Assembly: GCF_019969685.1 (NCBI RefSeq)
Contig: NZ_JAHXYZ010000001.1
Location: 1,674,001 to 1,738,000, forward strand
Length of the DNA: 64,000 bases
Direction: 5' to 3'
From: Microbacterium sp. EST19A
Lineage (GTDB): Bacteria > Actinomycetota > Actinomycetes > Actinomycetales > Microbacteriaceae
How positions within the stretch are numbered: position 1 is the stretch's first letter; every line of letters starts with the position of its first letter. Below are positions 24,021-31,462 of this stretch, one piece after another. The notes beneath the pieces are model-generated. The model did no database searches and was not told where the DNA came from. It was given only the letters and a program-made list of their open reading frames with translations. The position numbers and the translations under genes are program-made.

Positions 24021-24802
24021 GCGGCAAGAGGTCGAAAGCCAAACCCCACCCAAGGCGAAGCACGTCGCCTCATTTGGTGAATGCGGCCATCGTTCAACGA
24101 ACCGCTCGTGCAGTCCTCGCGGTGGACATGTCGGACGTAGTGCTGCGCGATTTCGTGCCGCAGGTCGCCGTCGGCTTGTGCCGCGCGGCTGCCGCGCAGA
24201 GCATTGCTTTGGCAACGTTGACGCGCGCTGGTCAGGCGTCCTCGGCAGCCCCGAACCGACGCCTGGTACTGGAGGCCGCCATCCGCCTCATCTGGTTGAG
24301 TGGTTTATCTCAGGCCGACCGCCACACAGCCGCATCCGTCATGCTCGACGCGGACCGCAAGGACACGAACGAGACGCTCGCCTATCTGGAGAGGAAAGGC
24401 CAGGAAGCGCCGTTCGACCCGGCCGAGATGAATGCGTTCGAGTTGAATACTCCTACGAAGGGAACACTCCAGGAGCAGGTACGCAAGCTGCGTGCCGCCG
24501 TTGTAGGCAGCGAATCGGAGCCGTGGTCGCTGTACGCGATGTGGCGGCAGGAGACGGCGTATGCGCACCCGTCGGGTGCTCTTGCCGGGCAGTACGCTCC
24601 AACGCATGACAACTCGCACTTAGGCTCTGGGCGGCCCGACCAAATGGACCCGGACCTCGAAGCGCACCAACTCATTCAGTGCCTCATCGTCGCCGCGACG
24701 CAGCAGATTTTGAAGGATGAAGGCCTGGTACCTGATGTGGCGTCGCGTCTTACTACCGCGTTCCGCGCGCAGTCCCCGTTCACGTTCGAATGGCCTGAGT
24801 GA
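24017..24802 (+). CDS. Uncharacterised helical protein (DUF5677-like), HEPN-type motif
   Basis: 261 residues. APNRRLVLEAAIRLIWL parallels the RAVLEAAASAIWV segment of the preceding gene, so the two may be diverged relatives. An R-X6-H motif (R177 to H184 in RQETAYAHP) fits the HEPN pattern R-X4-6-H, but catalysis is unproven. Translationally coupled to the upstream gene (ATGA). Specific function not recognised. Confidence 0.65.
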   Translation: MSGKRSKAKPHPRRSTSPHLVNAAIVQRTARAVLAVDMSDVVLRDFVPQVAVGLCRAAAAQSIALATLTRAGQASSAAPNRRLVLEAAIRLIWLSGLSQADRHTAASVMLDADRKDTNETLAYLERKGQEAPFDPAEMNAFELNTPTKGTLQEQVRKLRAAVVGSESEPWSLYAMWRQETAYAHPSGALAGQYAPTHDNSHLGSGRPDQMDPDLEAHQLIQCLIVAATQQILKDEGLVPDVASRLTTAFRAQSPFTFEWPE

Positions 24803-24822
24803 GGGACATCGAGGAGGCGCGC

Positions 24823-25503
24823 TCAGTCTTCGCCAGATGGCGAGTAGGACGGTAGTCCGAGAGTGTGGGGAGGCTCCGAGGGCGGTTCGTTCTCGTCCGA
24901 GAATGGAACACCGCGAACATCTTTCTCGCGGAAGTATCCGCCGCTGGCCCGCCAGCTCGTCCACCGGACGACGTCCGCGAGCCAGTCGGCGAGTTCTAAC
25001 GCCTTCGTCATGAAGGCGAGGTCGAGTCCGCCGCGATTTGCGTCAAGCCACGGTCCGAACGGTTCGTCCCGGAACCAGCCGACTGCGAGCCTTTCGGGGT
25101 CAGTGGCAGCGCGGAGTGAAATGTTATGGGCGACGAAGTTGCGTAGCCGTCGTATTTCTTCATAGCTCGCTGCGAACGCGCGATGCTTGCCGGACTCACC
25201 TAGCTCGCGTTCGCAATAGAACTCGAAGTAGACCGGTCTGATGTCGTCGTTGAGTTTTCCAGCGAGGACGCTCGCATGCCAGGTCTTGACATCAAACCAG
25301 CCCTTCCGCTGCATGTGGTGAAGGAGCTGCTGATTTCTCGCCTCCCACTTTTGAATGACCTTCTCAACATCCCATCTTCCGCTTAGTGCATCGCGTAAGG
25401 CTGCGTCCTCACCGCTGCCTCGACTCGCGATTTCGTCGATGACGTACTGCGTGAGCGCAAAACGGCCGAGCAGAGCGAGCGTGACATCAGCGACTTCGCT
25501 CAT
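24823..25503 (-). CDS. Putative HEPN-domain protein
   Basis: 226 residues, predominantly helical. The segment EEIRRLRNFVAHNISLRA carries R121-X4-H126, the HEPN ribonuclease motif, in the usual helix context. No signal peptide or membrane segment. The start overlaps the stop of the GIY-YIG gene (ATGA), so the two are one operon. Family not otherwise recognised; an RNase toxin or immunity effector role is inference. Confidence 0.65.
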   Translation of the reverse strand: MSEVADVTLALLGRFALTQYVIDEIASRGSGEDAALRDALSGRWDVEKVIQKWEARNQQLLHHMQRKGWFDVKTWHASVLAGKLNDDIRPVYFEFYCERELGESGKHRAFAASYEEIRRLRNFVAHNISLRAATDPERLAVGWFRDEPFGPWLDANRGGLDLAFMTKALELADWLADVVRWTSWRASGGYFREKDVRGVPFSDENEPPSEPPHTLGLPSYSPSGED

Positions 25504-26075
25504 GAGCTCACGGCCGCACGAGCCGCGGCCATGGCCGCCTTTCTTCGGTCCGAGATGGACCTCGCGAACGCGTCGGAACGGCCATCAAGGTTCAGCGCGA
25601 GCGTCGCCTGCGCGAGCATCTCCTCCTCCGCCTCCCACGGTGCGGGGTCTACCGCCCAAGCGACGCGTGCGTTAGCAACGAGCCATTGGGTGATGAGTGC
25701 TTCCCCCTCAGACCCGTAGTGCTCACGTCCGCGGTGCACCCCGAGGGTTAGTCCAAGGTCGTCGGCGAGGAGAACGCCGAGCGTGCGCCGCAGCGTGGAA
25801 CGCGAGGCATCCTTGGTTGCATGCGTGACTAGCCGGTCTCGCACAGTGCTCTTTGATGTACGTCCTGCGGCGCTTGGTCTTCTGGGCGAGATGCCCACAT
25901 ACAGGAGCTGGTGACCGTCCTTTTCCTGGTACGGCGCATCAGGGATGTCGAGTGCGCCCCTCTTCATCCACCACCCATAGATACCGGGGCAGGTCGGTGA
26001 GCTGCGCACCTCTGCAACCGCGTGGAGCGATGCAGGGCTGAGAATGCGCTCCGCGGTGAGCGAAGTGTCAGACAA
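25500..26075 (-). CDS. GIY-YIG-like nuclease family protein
   Basis: 191 residues. CPGIYGWWM (residues 29-37) and LLYVGISP (57-64) are the GIY and YIG strands, followed by TVRDRLVTHA with candidate catalytic Arg and STLRRTLGVLL. An EGEALITQWL helix has the metal-binding Glu position, then VAWAVDPAPWEAEEEMLAQATLALNLDG. This is the short stand-alone GIY-YIG type common in bacterial accessory regions. Upstream partner of the HEPN gene in a two-gene operon; biological role unknown. Confidence 0.75.
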   Translation of the reverse strand: MSDTSLTAERILSPASLHAVAEVRSSPTCPGIYGWWMKRGALDIPDAPYQEKDGHQLLYVGISPRRPSAAGRTSKSTVRDRLVTHATKDASRSTLRRTLGVLLADDLGLTLGVHRGREHYGSEGEALITQWLVANARVAWAVDPAPWEAEEEMLAQATLALNLDGRSDAFARSISDRRKAAMAAARAAVSS

Positions 26076-26123
26076 CGCGTTGATTTTTCGTATGACGTTC
26101 CAGCGGTCGTTCGTGAGCTTCCG

Positions 26124-27161
26124 TCATCGCTCCCCCAGCCAGATGTCTGGGTCCGGCTCGTAAGCTTCGAGTGAGTCGTAATAGTCCGATAGCTCATCGT
26201 CTCTGAGTTCGTGACGCTCTTCCTCCACGACCCAGACATCGCCGAGATTCGGCAGAAGATGAATGCCGCTCTTGCCAATCTCGAACCCACAGACGAGGCA
26301 CTTGAAGTCGGTAGCCTCGCGCTCCGCTGTGACCAAGATTGCCGGTGCGGAGCCGTCCGTCACGGAGTCATAAGTCGCGACCTGTTCGAAGTCATCCCAC
26401 AGGTGACGGGTCCATCCGACTCTTCCGGTTCGCCCGCACGCTGGGCAGGGGTGTTCTGACGCGCTTCGCGACTCAGAAGGCCACTTCTGTGCTTCCTCGA
26501 CGAGTCGGCTCTCTAGACCCGAGTAGACATGCTCTCGTTCCGACGCGGGCACCTGCTCGTCTAGAGCCTGCTTGCGGGTCTTTGCCGCCAATACGAGCGC
26601 GTCAAAGTCCGCCTTCTGCTGGTTGACTTGTTCATCCCGAAGGTTCTGAACGACATCCAGGCAATCTGCGCCCCAGTAGTCGTCCTCGACAAGCGTTGGA
26701 CGATAACGATGCAGACCTTCGACCACCTTGAGGAACGCTGACATCGCATCAGAGTTGTCCTGCTGAGTCCCCATTGCCATGTGCGCCGCAGCATTTCTAA
26801 TGCCCATCACACTGTCCACGTCTTTGTTGACGACGTAGGGACGGTGTTCTAGGAGCACCTTCAGTGCAGTTCCGTAGTTCACGGTCTTGAGCTGTTTGAT
26901 GTTGAGGCCTAGACCCGCCCTGGCCGTCGATAGCGCCAACTTCGAGTAGGTGCTGGTGTGGTCCGCCAGGAGGGCAACATCGAGCGATGCCAAGGCCGAC
27001 ATGATGAGATACTCCGTCGCCAGACCGAAAGAGAGCGCAACTTTCAAGACCGAATGTTCATCCGTCCTTGTGTAGTTGGTGACGACAAAACGTGCTTCTC
27101 GCGCGGATGCGTCCCAAAGCCGGTCCGGGATGTCCGTGCTCATGTAGACGGGCGTTGTCAT
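26124..27161 (-). CDS. HEPN-like protein with zinc ribbon
   Basis: 345 residues. The N-terminal helical domain contains DSVMGIRNAAAHMAMG with R122-X4-H127, a clear HEPN-type motif. The C-terminal part has two CxxC knuckles (C239/C242 in CPACG and C288/C291 in CLVCG) that should form a zinc ribbon, then an acidic tail ending in DPDIWLGER. The start may instead be Met7. A helical nuclease-like domain plus zinc ribbon suggests nucleic-acid binding; exact function not recognised. Located 48 bp downstream of nothing else on its strand except the GIY-YIG start, so separately transcribed. Confidence 0.6.
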   Translation of the reverse strand: MTTPVYMSTDIPDRLWDASAREARFVVTNYTRTDEHSVLKVALSFGLATEYLIMSALASLDVALLADHTSTYSKLALSTARAGLGLNIKQLKTVNYGTALKVLLEHRPYVVNKDVDSVMGIRNAAAHMAMGTQQDNSDAMSAFLKVVEGLHRYRPTLVEDDYWGADCLDVVQNLRDEQVNQQKADFDALVLAAKTRKQALDEQVPASEREHVYSGLESRLVEEAQKWPSESRSASEHPCPACGRTGRVGWTRHLWDDFEQVATYDSVTDGSAPAILVTAEREATDFKCLVCGFEIGKSGIHLLPNLGDVWVVEEERHELRDDELSDYYDSLEAYEPDPDIWLGER

Positions 27162-27298
27162 TGGAACAGGATACCGATGCGCGGACAGCGGGACGCAAAC
27201 AAGCTGGTGAGCTTGTTGCCTGAGTCCGCACGGTTTTACTATCGCCGCTCCGACCGGGGGAAGGCGTACGGGTCGGGGCCGGTGTGGTCTATGGGAGG

Positions 27299-27895
27299 CT
27301 ATGCCTCGGGCTGGCCGGTGTCTGGATGTGCTCGAACGACATCCGCCGGCTGTGATGTGGGTAGGACCGTCGTATCGGTCGACGCGCTTGGCGCGGTGCT
27401 CGCCTTCGGCTTTCTGCCGAACAGCATCTCTCGTCCACTTCTCGGCATGGAACCGACCTCCGCGGCAAGACTTGCTATCTCCGCTCGGAGTGGCTCTAGG
27501 TCTTTCGGGGAGGACTTGGCAATATCTACGAGTTTCTGCACCACGTCCGCAAGTTGACCTTCAATCGCGGCGAGCCTTGTCTCGGTCAACATGTTTGGTT
27601 GCTCCGTCACCGGCTCTTGCAACTTCTCGCTGGGTCGGCGCTTGTCCTTCCAGATGTCAGTGAAAGCCAGCGAGACGAACACAGCCCCGGAGGCCATAAC
27701 CGATGAACTCCAGAACAGGATTCCGTCGGAGAACGAACACTGGTAGTCCGTGCCCGTCCCGAACGAGAGGAGAGCCGCTGGTGCCGGAATCGTGCACGTC
27801 ATCGTCGTCACGGGGTTGTTCAATCCGACGCACAAGCCGACGACGATTCCCGCAAACCCAAGAAGGAAAAGGAATATCTGCGCGAAACGGTTCAC
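27299..27895 (-). CDS. Two-helix membrane protein with coiled coil
   Basis: 198 residues from GTG 27895. Hydrophobic segments at about 5-25 and 60-80 enclose a short extracytoplasmic loop with two Cys (CTIPAP, QCSFSD) that could form a disulfide. The cytoplasmic part has LTETRLAAIEGQLADVVQKLVDIAKSS, a probable coiled coil, and a Ser/Thr/Pro-rich tail. No family recognised. Island gene. Confidence 0.6.
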   Translation of the reverse strand: MNRFAQIFLFLLGFAGIVVGLCVGLNNPVTTMTCTIPAPAALLSFGTGTDYQCSFSDGILFWSSSVMASGAVFVSLAFTDIWKDKRRPSEKLQEPVTEQPNMLTETRLAAIEGQLADVVQKLVDIAKSSPKDLEPLRAEIASLAAEVGSMPRSGREMLFGRKPKASTAPSASTDTTVLPTSQPADVVRAHPDTGQPEA

Positions 27896-27926
27896 TCGGG
27901 CGCTCCAGTTTTCGATGTCGGTGCCT

Positions 27927-28280
27927 TCATTCTTTCCACATCACCTGCGCGAGCGCGTCAGGAGTGTTGTCCTCGATGAGCTGACGCACCTCAAGCGGGT
28001 TCGTTGCCCCGAACGGCGCGAATCGGGCAATCTCTTCCAGCGTGAGGTCGCCGGTGAACAGTTGAAGCGCGTCCGGCTTCACGCCTGGCTGGCCGAGCGC
28101 AGCAGCAATCTCGTTGGGCATCCATCGTGCCTCCCACAGTGGGAGCGGGGGGAGCGGGTCTTCGCGCGGGTCGAAACGAATCACGCCGTCCTCCCTCGTC
28201 CGCTCCACCTTCCACGCGACGTATGCATCGCGCGCGGCCTTCTTGGCGTCGTCCGCCTCCTGCCGCTTTGCCTCCCGCCG
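27927..28280 (-). pseudogene. 5'-truncated gene fragment at the right island edge
   Basis: The frame is open from the M14 stop codon (28281-28283) with no proper start. EAKRQEADDAKKAARDAYVAWK leads into an IRFDPREDPLPPLPLWEARWMPNEIAAAL segment, which looks like a genuine protein. The first in-frame start (GTG 28208) would cut it in the middle. The gene was therefore probably sliced when this edge of the island formed. Product unknown. Confidence 0.55.
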
Positions 28281-28281
28281 T
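28274..28281. repeat. Right island junction repeat
   Basis: CCCGCCGT, same as 19149-19156. Its last base is the first base of the M14 stop codon on the minus strand. Confidence 0.45.
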
Positions 28282-29651
28282 CACGCCCGGCGGCGCGCGA
28301 TCTCGTCGGCGACGACCAGGATCGAGCCCAGCTGCTGCCCGACCATCGCACGGACGGGCAGCAGCTCGGTGTCGACCGGGTCGCTCTTCGCCAGCCACTC
28401 CTCGACGATCGCCGTGGCCTCGGCCGTCGCCGCGCGCACGGCGGGATCGGCCAGGCCGGCGTCGACCTGCGCCTGAAGGGCCCGACGGAACATCCCGCCG
28501 TATCGCAGGATGAATCCGCGCACCCGCGTCTCCCGGCTCACAGTCTCGGCGACCGTGGCGGGCCGATCGGATGCCGACGAGCCGGCGCGGACGCTGTCGG
28601 CCTTCGCATCCGCGACCAGGAACGGAAGGAACGCCTCGGCCGCCAGCCAGAAGGGGGACACCACGGTCATGGACGGCCGCACCCGGATGCGGAGCTCGTC
28701 GAGGCGCTCCGCGACCGCTCCCAGCTGGCCGGCGGTGCGGTCGATCATGGCGGAGTGCGACTCATCGGTCTCGGCGGTCGAAGGGGCAGCGGGGCTCCAG
28801 TAGGGCACCTCCGGAATGAGCGTGACCGCTCCCCGGGCGGCGGCGTACTCCAACGACTGGGAGCCGAGGAACCCCTGGGCAGGGTCTTCGCCCGCGGCCT
28901 CGGCGGCGTCGTACTCGGCCGCGAACCGCGGGGCGCGGAAGACCCCGGCAGCCAGGAGGGTGAGGTGGGGGGACTCGGCCTCACCGCGGTCGACGATCAC
29001 TCCGGCCGTCTCGGAGACCCGGTGCAGGTCGTCGAGCAGCTGGGCGTCCCAGTGCGAGACGTACCAGTAGGCGCCGCCGGATTCGGAGTTGTGGAGACTC
29101 ACGTAGAGCTCGGGCCGGATGTCGTCGATCACCCGTGCGAGCGCCTGCGTCTCGGGCAGCATCCGATCGAAGAAGGCGTCCTTGTAGTCGGTCGGGAACG
29201 TCCACTCCGGCTGCTCCTCTGGTGCGGGCCGGAAGAACCCCCGCGCGTAGGCCTCGAAATCTCCCGGTCGGTCGAACCAGGTCTCGTTGAGGCGTGCCCC
29301 GTCGGGATCGAGGTTGTGCAGGAAGTGCCAGGTGTAGTCGTAGCGCGCCCGGAATCGTTCGTCGTCGACGACCAGACGGGCGAGGCTCGCCGCGGTCCGG
29401 AATCCGGTGACCTCGTTGGGGTGCACGCCGGCGACGACGAGCGCATCGCGGGACCCGGCGCCGACGGTCGTCAGCAGGAGCGGTTCGCCGAGTCGCGAGG
29501 TGCCGACGCGGCGAGTGCGCACAGAAGACGGATGCTGCTGCGCGAGCTCCGCGAAGCCCTCGTCGATCTCGTCGACCTGCAGGAAGCGGTGGTCGACGTC
29601 GACGCCGGCGATCCAGGCGGCGACGTCATCGAAGGAAGGAGGGGTCGTCAT
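28281..29651 (-). CDS. M14-family zinc carboxypeptidase-like peptidase
   Basis: 456 residues. Zinc ligands His77 and Glu80 in AGVHPNEVTG, third ligand in SLHNSESGG, and the catalytic Glu candidate in LIPEVPYW. FLHNLDPDGARLNETW matches the substrate-binding loop. No signal peptide, so cytoplasmic. Its start overlaps the 3' end of the cyclodeaminase-family gene by 26 bp, so it is last in an operon with it and the GntR regulator. Context points to processing of imported peptides. Confidence 0.87.
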   Translation of the reverse strand: MTTPPSFDDVAAWIAGVDVDHRFLQVDEIDEGFAELAQQHPSSVRTRRVGTSRLGEPLLLTTVGAGSRDALVVAGVHPNEVTGFRTAASLARLVVDDERFRARYDYTWHFLHNLDPDGARLNETWFDRPGDFEAYARGFFRPAPEEQPEWTFPTDYKDAFFDRMLPETQALARVIDDIRPELYVSLHNSESGGAYWYVSHWDAQLLDDLHRVSETAGVIVDRGEAESPHLTLLAAGVFRAPRFAAEYDAAEAAGEDPAQGFLGSQSLEYAAARGAVTLIPEVPYWSPAAPSTAETDESHSAMIDRTAGQLGAVAERLDELRIRVRPSMTVVSPFWLAAEAFLPFLVADAKADSVRAGSSASDRPATVAETVSRETRVRGFILRYGGMFRRALQAQVDAGLADPAVRAATAEATAIVEEWLAKSDPVDTELLPVRAMVGQQLGSILVVADEIARRRA

Positions 29652-30576
29652 CGGTCTGCTCCAGAGAGGTCGTCGCGGTCTGCCCGGCCATGACGGACGC
29701 TGCGGCCCAGTCCTGGATCGCGAGTCCGACCGACTTGAAGATGGTCCGCGACGCGCGCGGTCCGGTGTTGTCGTAAAGGCGCGCGCCGAGTTCGCTGACG
29801 GAGGCCTCGTGCAGATGGCCCGTCGCGAGCGCCGGCATCAGGTCTCCGGCCTCTTCGCGGACGGCGTCCCAGCTGTCGATCACGACGTCGGCGTCGGCGA
29901 ACGCCTCGGCAGGCAGTTCGCGCATGTCGAGTCGGTACGAGCCGACCGCGTTGATGTGGATGCGAGCGGGCAGATCGTCCGCGTCGAAGACAGGAGTCAT
30001 CGCCGAGGTCGCGCAGGTGAGAATGTCGGAGTCGCGGAGCGCCAGCGCCAGATCGTTCACCACGGTGGTCCGCACGTCGGGGTGGGTCTCCTGCAGCCGT
30101 GCGACGAGGGCATCCGCTCGCGAGGGCGTGCGCACGCTGATCCGCACCTCGCGGATCGGCCGCACGGCGAGCACGGCGGCGACCTGGTGATAGGCCTGCG
30201 CGCCGGCGCCGATGATCGTCATCACGGCGGCATCCGGTGCGGCGAGTAGATCGGTGGCGACGCCGCTGGCCGCTCCCGTGCGGATGGCGGTGAGCTCGGC
30301 GGCGTCGAAGACCGCTTCGCCGCTCTCGGCCGTCCAGACGATGACCCCGGAGATGGCGGGGTCGCGGTCCGGCTCGATGCGCAACACCTTCACGACGGCG
30401 GTGCCGCTCGGCCGGTGATGGACGGGCATGGTCAGGATCCGACCGTCGCCGAACGAGACGCGCACCGGCAACTCGAAGTCGCCGTGGTGGAAGTCGATGA
30501 ACGCTTCGCGGACTGCGGAGATGACCGCCGTCAGCGTGAGCGGGTCGCCCTTCTCGACGAGGGCATCATGCGTCAT
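29626..30576 (-). CDS. Ornithine cyclodeaminase / mu-crystallin family reductase
   Basis: 316 residues from ATG 30576 (MTHDALVEKG); the longer open frame is antisense to the GntR gene. NAD(P)-binding motif TIIGAGAQAYHQVAAV (about 130-145) and the family's AAELTAIRTGAASG segment are intact. Besides cyclodeaminases, this family includes delta1-pyrroline-2-carboxylate reductase. Because both aconitase-X subunits (cis-3-hydroxy-L-proline dehydratase in bacteria) lie nearby, that reductase role, giving L-proline, is the best guess. Confidence 0.85.
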   Translation of the reverse strand: MTHDALVEKGDPLTLTAVISAVREAFIDFHHGDFELPVRVSFGDGRILTMPVHHRPSGTAVVKVLRIEPDRDPAISGVIVWTAESGEAVFDAAELTAIRTGAASGVATDLLAAPDAAVMTIIGAGAQAYHQVAAVLAVRPIREVRISVRTPSRADALVARLQETHPDVRTTVVNDLALALRDSDILTCATSAMTPVFDADDLPARIHINAVGSYRLDMRELPAEAFADADVVIDSWDAVREEAGDLMPALATGHLHEASVSELGARLYDNTGPRASRTIFKSVGLAIQDWAAASVMAGQTATTSLEQTDDDPSFLR

Positions 30577-31264
30577 GTGCCTGATCGCCCTCGTCCACGC
30601 CCGCCCAGAGGCCGCGGACGTGACGGATGTGCACGGCCATGATCTCGGCGGCGCGCTCGGAATCACCGGCGGCCATGGCCTCGATCAGGTCGTCGTGCTC
30701 CTGCAGCGACCGCTCGAACGTGACGGTGTCGGCGATCTTGTCGAGGCCGAGCAGGCGACTGCGGTCACGAAGAGTTCCGACGAGAGAGACGAGCTCGTCG
30801 TTGCCGAGCCCCTGCAGCAGACCCAGGTGGAACTCGCGGTCGGTCGCGACGAACGATGCCCAGTCTCGCGCCATCGCGTAGCCGCGGGTGCGGAGGCACA
30901 GCTCACGGTGCGGCTCATAGTCCTCGATGAGCCCGCGTTCGGTGATCGTGCGGATGGCGGGGATCTCGAGCAGCGCGCGCACCTCGTTGATCTGGTCGAG
31001 CTCCTCGGGAGTGGGACGCCGCACGATGAATCCGCGGTTACGCCGCATCTCGACCAGGCCGTCTTTCGCGAGGTCGTGCAGGGCCTCGCGCACCGGCGTG
31101 ATCGACACCTTCAGGCGCTCGGCGACCGAGCCGATCGACAGGAGCGTGCCGGCTTCGAGGCGTCCGGACACGATCTGCGAGCGGAGGATCGCCGCCGCCT
31201 GTGCGCGATAGCTCTGCTGGCGTACTTCGGTGCCCGCCGTCGCGTCCGACCAGTCGAGTGTCAT
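30566..31264 (-). CDS. GntR-family regulator, FCD subfamily
   Basis: 232 residues from ATG 31264; GTG 31282 is possible but its Shine-Dalgarno spacing is poor. The winged helix is ILRSQIVSGRLEAGTLLSIGSVAERLKVSITPVREALHDLAKDGLVEMRRNRGFIV. The FCD domain follows with metal/ligand residues in ATDREFHLGLL and MAVHIRHV. Divergent from the peptide ABC operon and overlapping the reductase gene, so it probably controls both directions. Confidence 0.92.
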   Translation of the reverse strand: MTLDWSDATAGTEVRQQSYRAQAAAILRSQIVSGRLEAGTLLSIGSVAERLKVSITPVREALHDLAKDGLVEMRRNRGFIVRRPTPEELDQINEVRALLEIPAIRTITERGLIEDYEPHRELCLRTRGYAMARDWASFVATDREFHLGLLQGLGNDELVSLVGTLRDRSRLLGLDKIADTVTFERSLQEHDDLIEAMAAGDSERAAEIMAVHIRHVRGLWAGVDEGDQAHDA

Positions 31265-31424
31265 GGCCACCCTGTCCTCCACATCTCCGTCAGGCCGTCA
31301 GTCTGGTGAGGCCTTACGCCTCGAACGGTATCACGGACGCGCCCTCTCTGCGCTAGTCGTCGAATATTTCGCGCCTCTCACGGAATATTGCAGCCCTGTA
31401 ACGGTCTGGATGATTCGAAAAAAA

Positions 31425-31454
31425 GAGTGAGGTATTACACCCAATCGTGTTACC
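31425..31454. promoter_or_regulatory. Operator before the peptide ABC operon
   Basis: GAGTGAGGTATTACACCC (31425-31442) plus an inverted half GTGTTACC (31447-31454). The first 18 bp recur at 14931-14948. Located just before the binding-protein ATG at 31463 in the GntR/ABC divergent region. Confidence 0.6.
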
Positions 31455-31462
31455 GTCTGCTC

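Noticed and set aside
26958..27557. 199-codon + frame over the HEPN-zinc-ribbon start
   Set aside because: Overlaps two minus-strand genes, shows no motif, and changes composition midway.
27750..29693. 647-codon + frame
   Set aside because: Low-complexity shadow opposite the M14 gene, which has zinc-ligand motifs.
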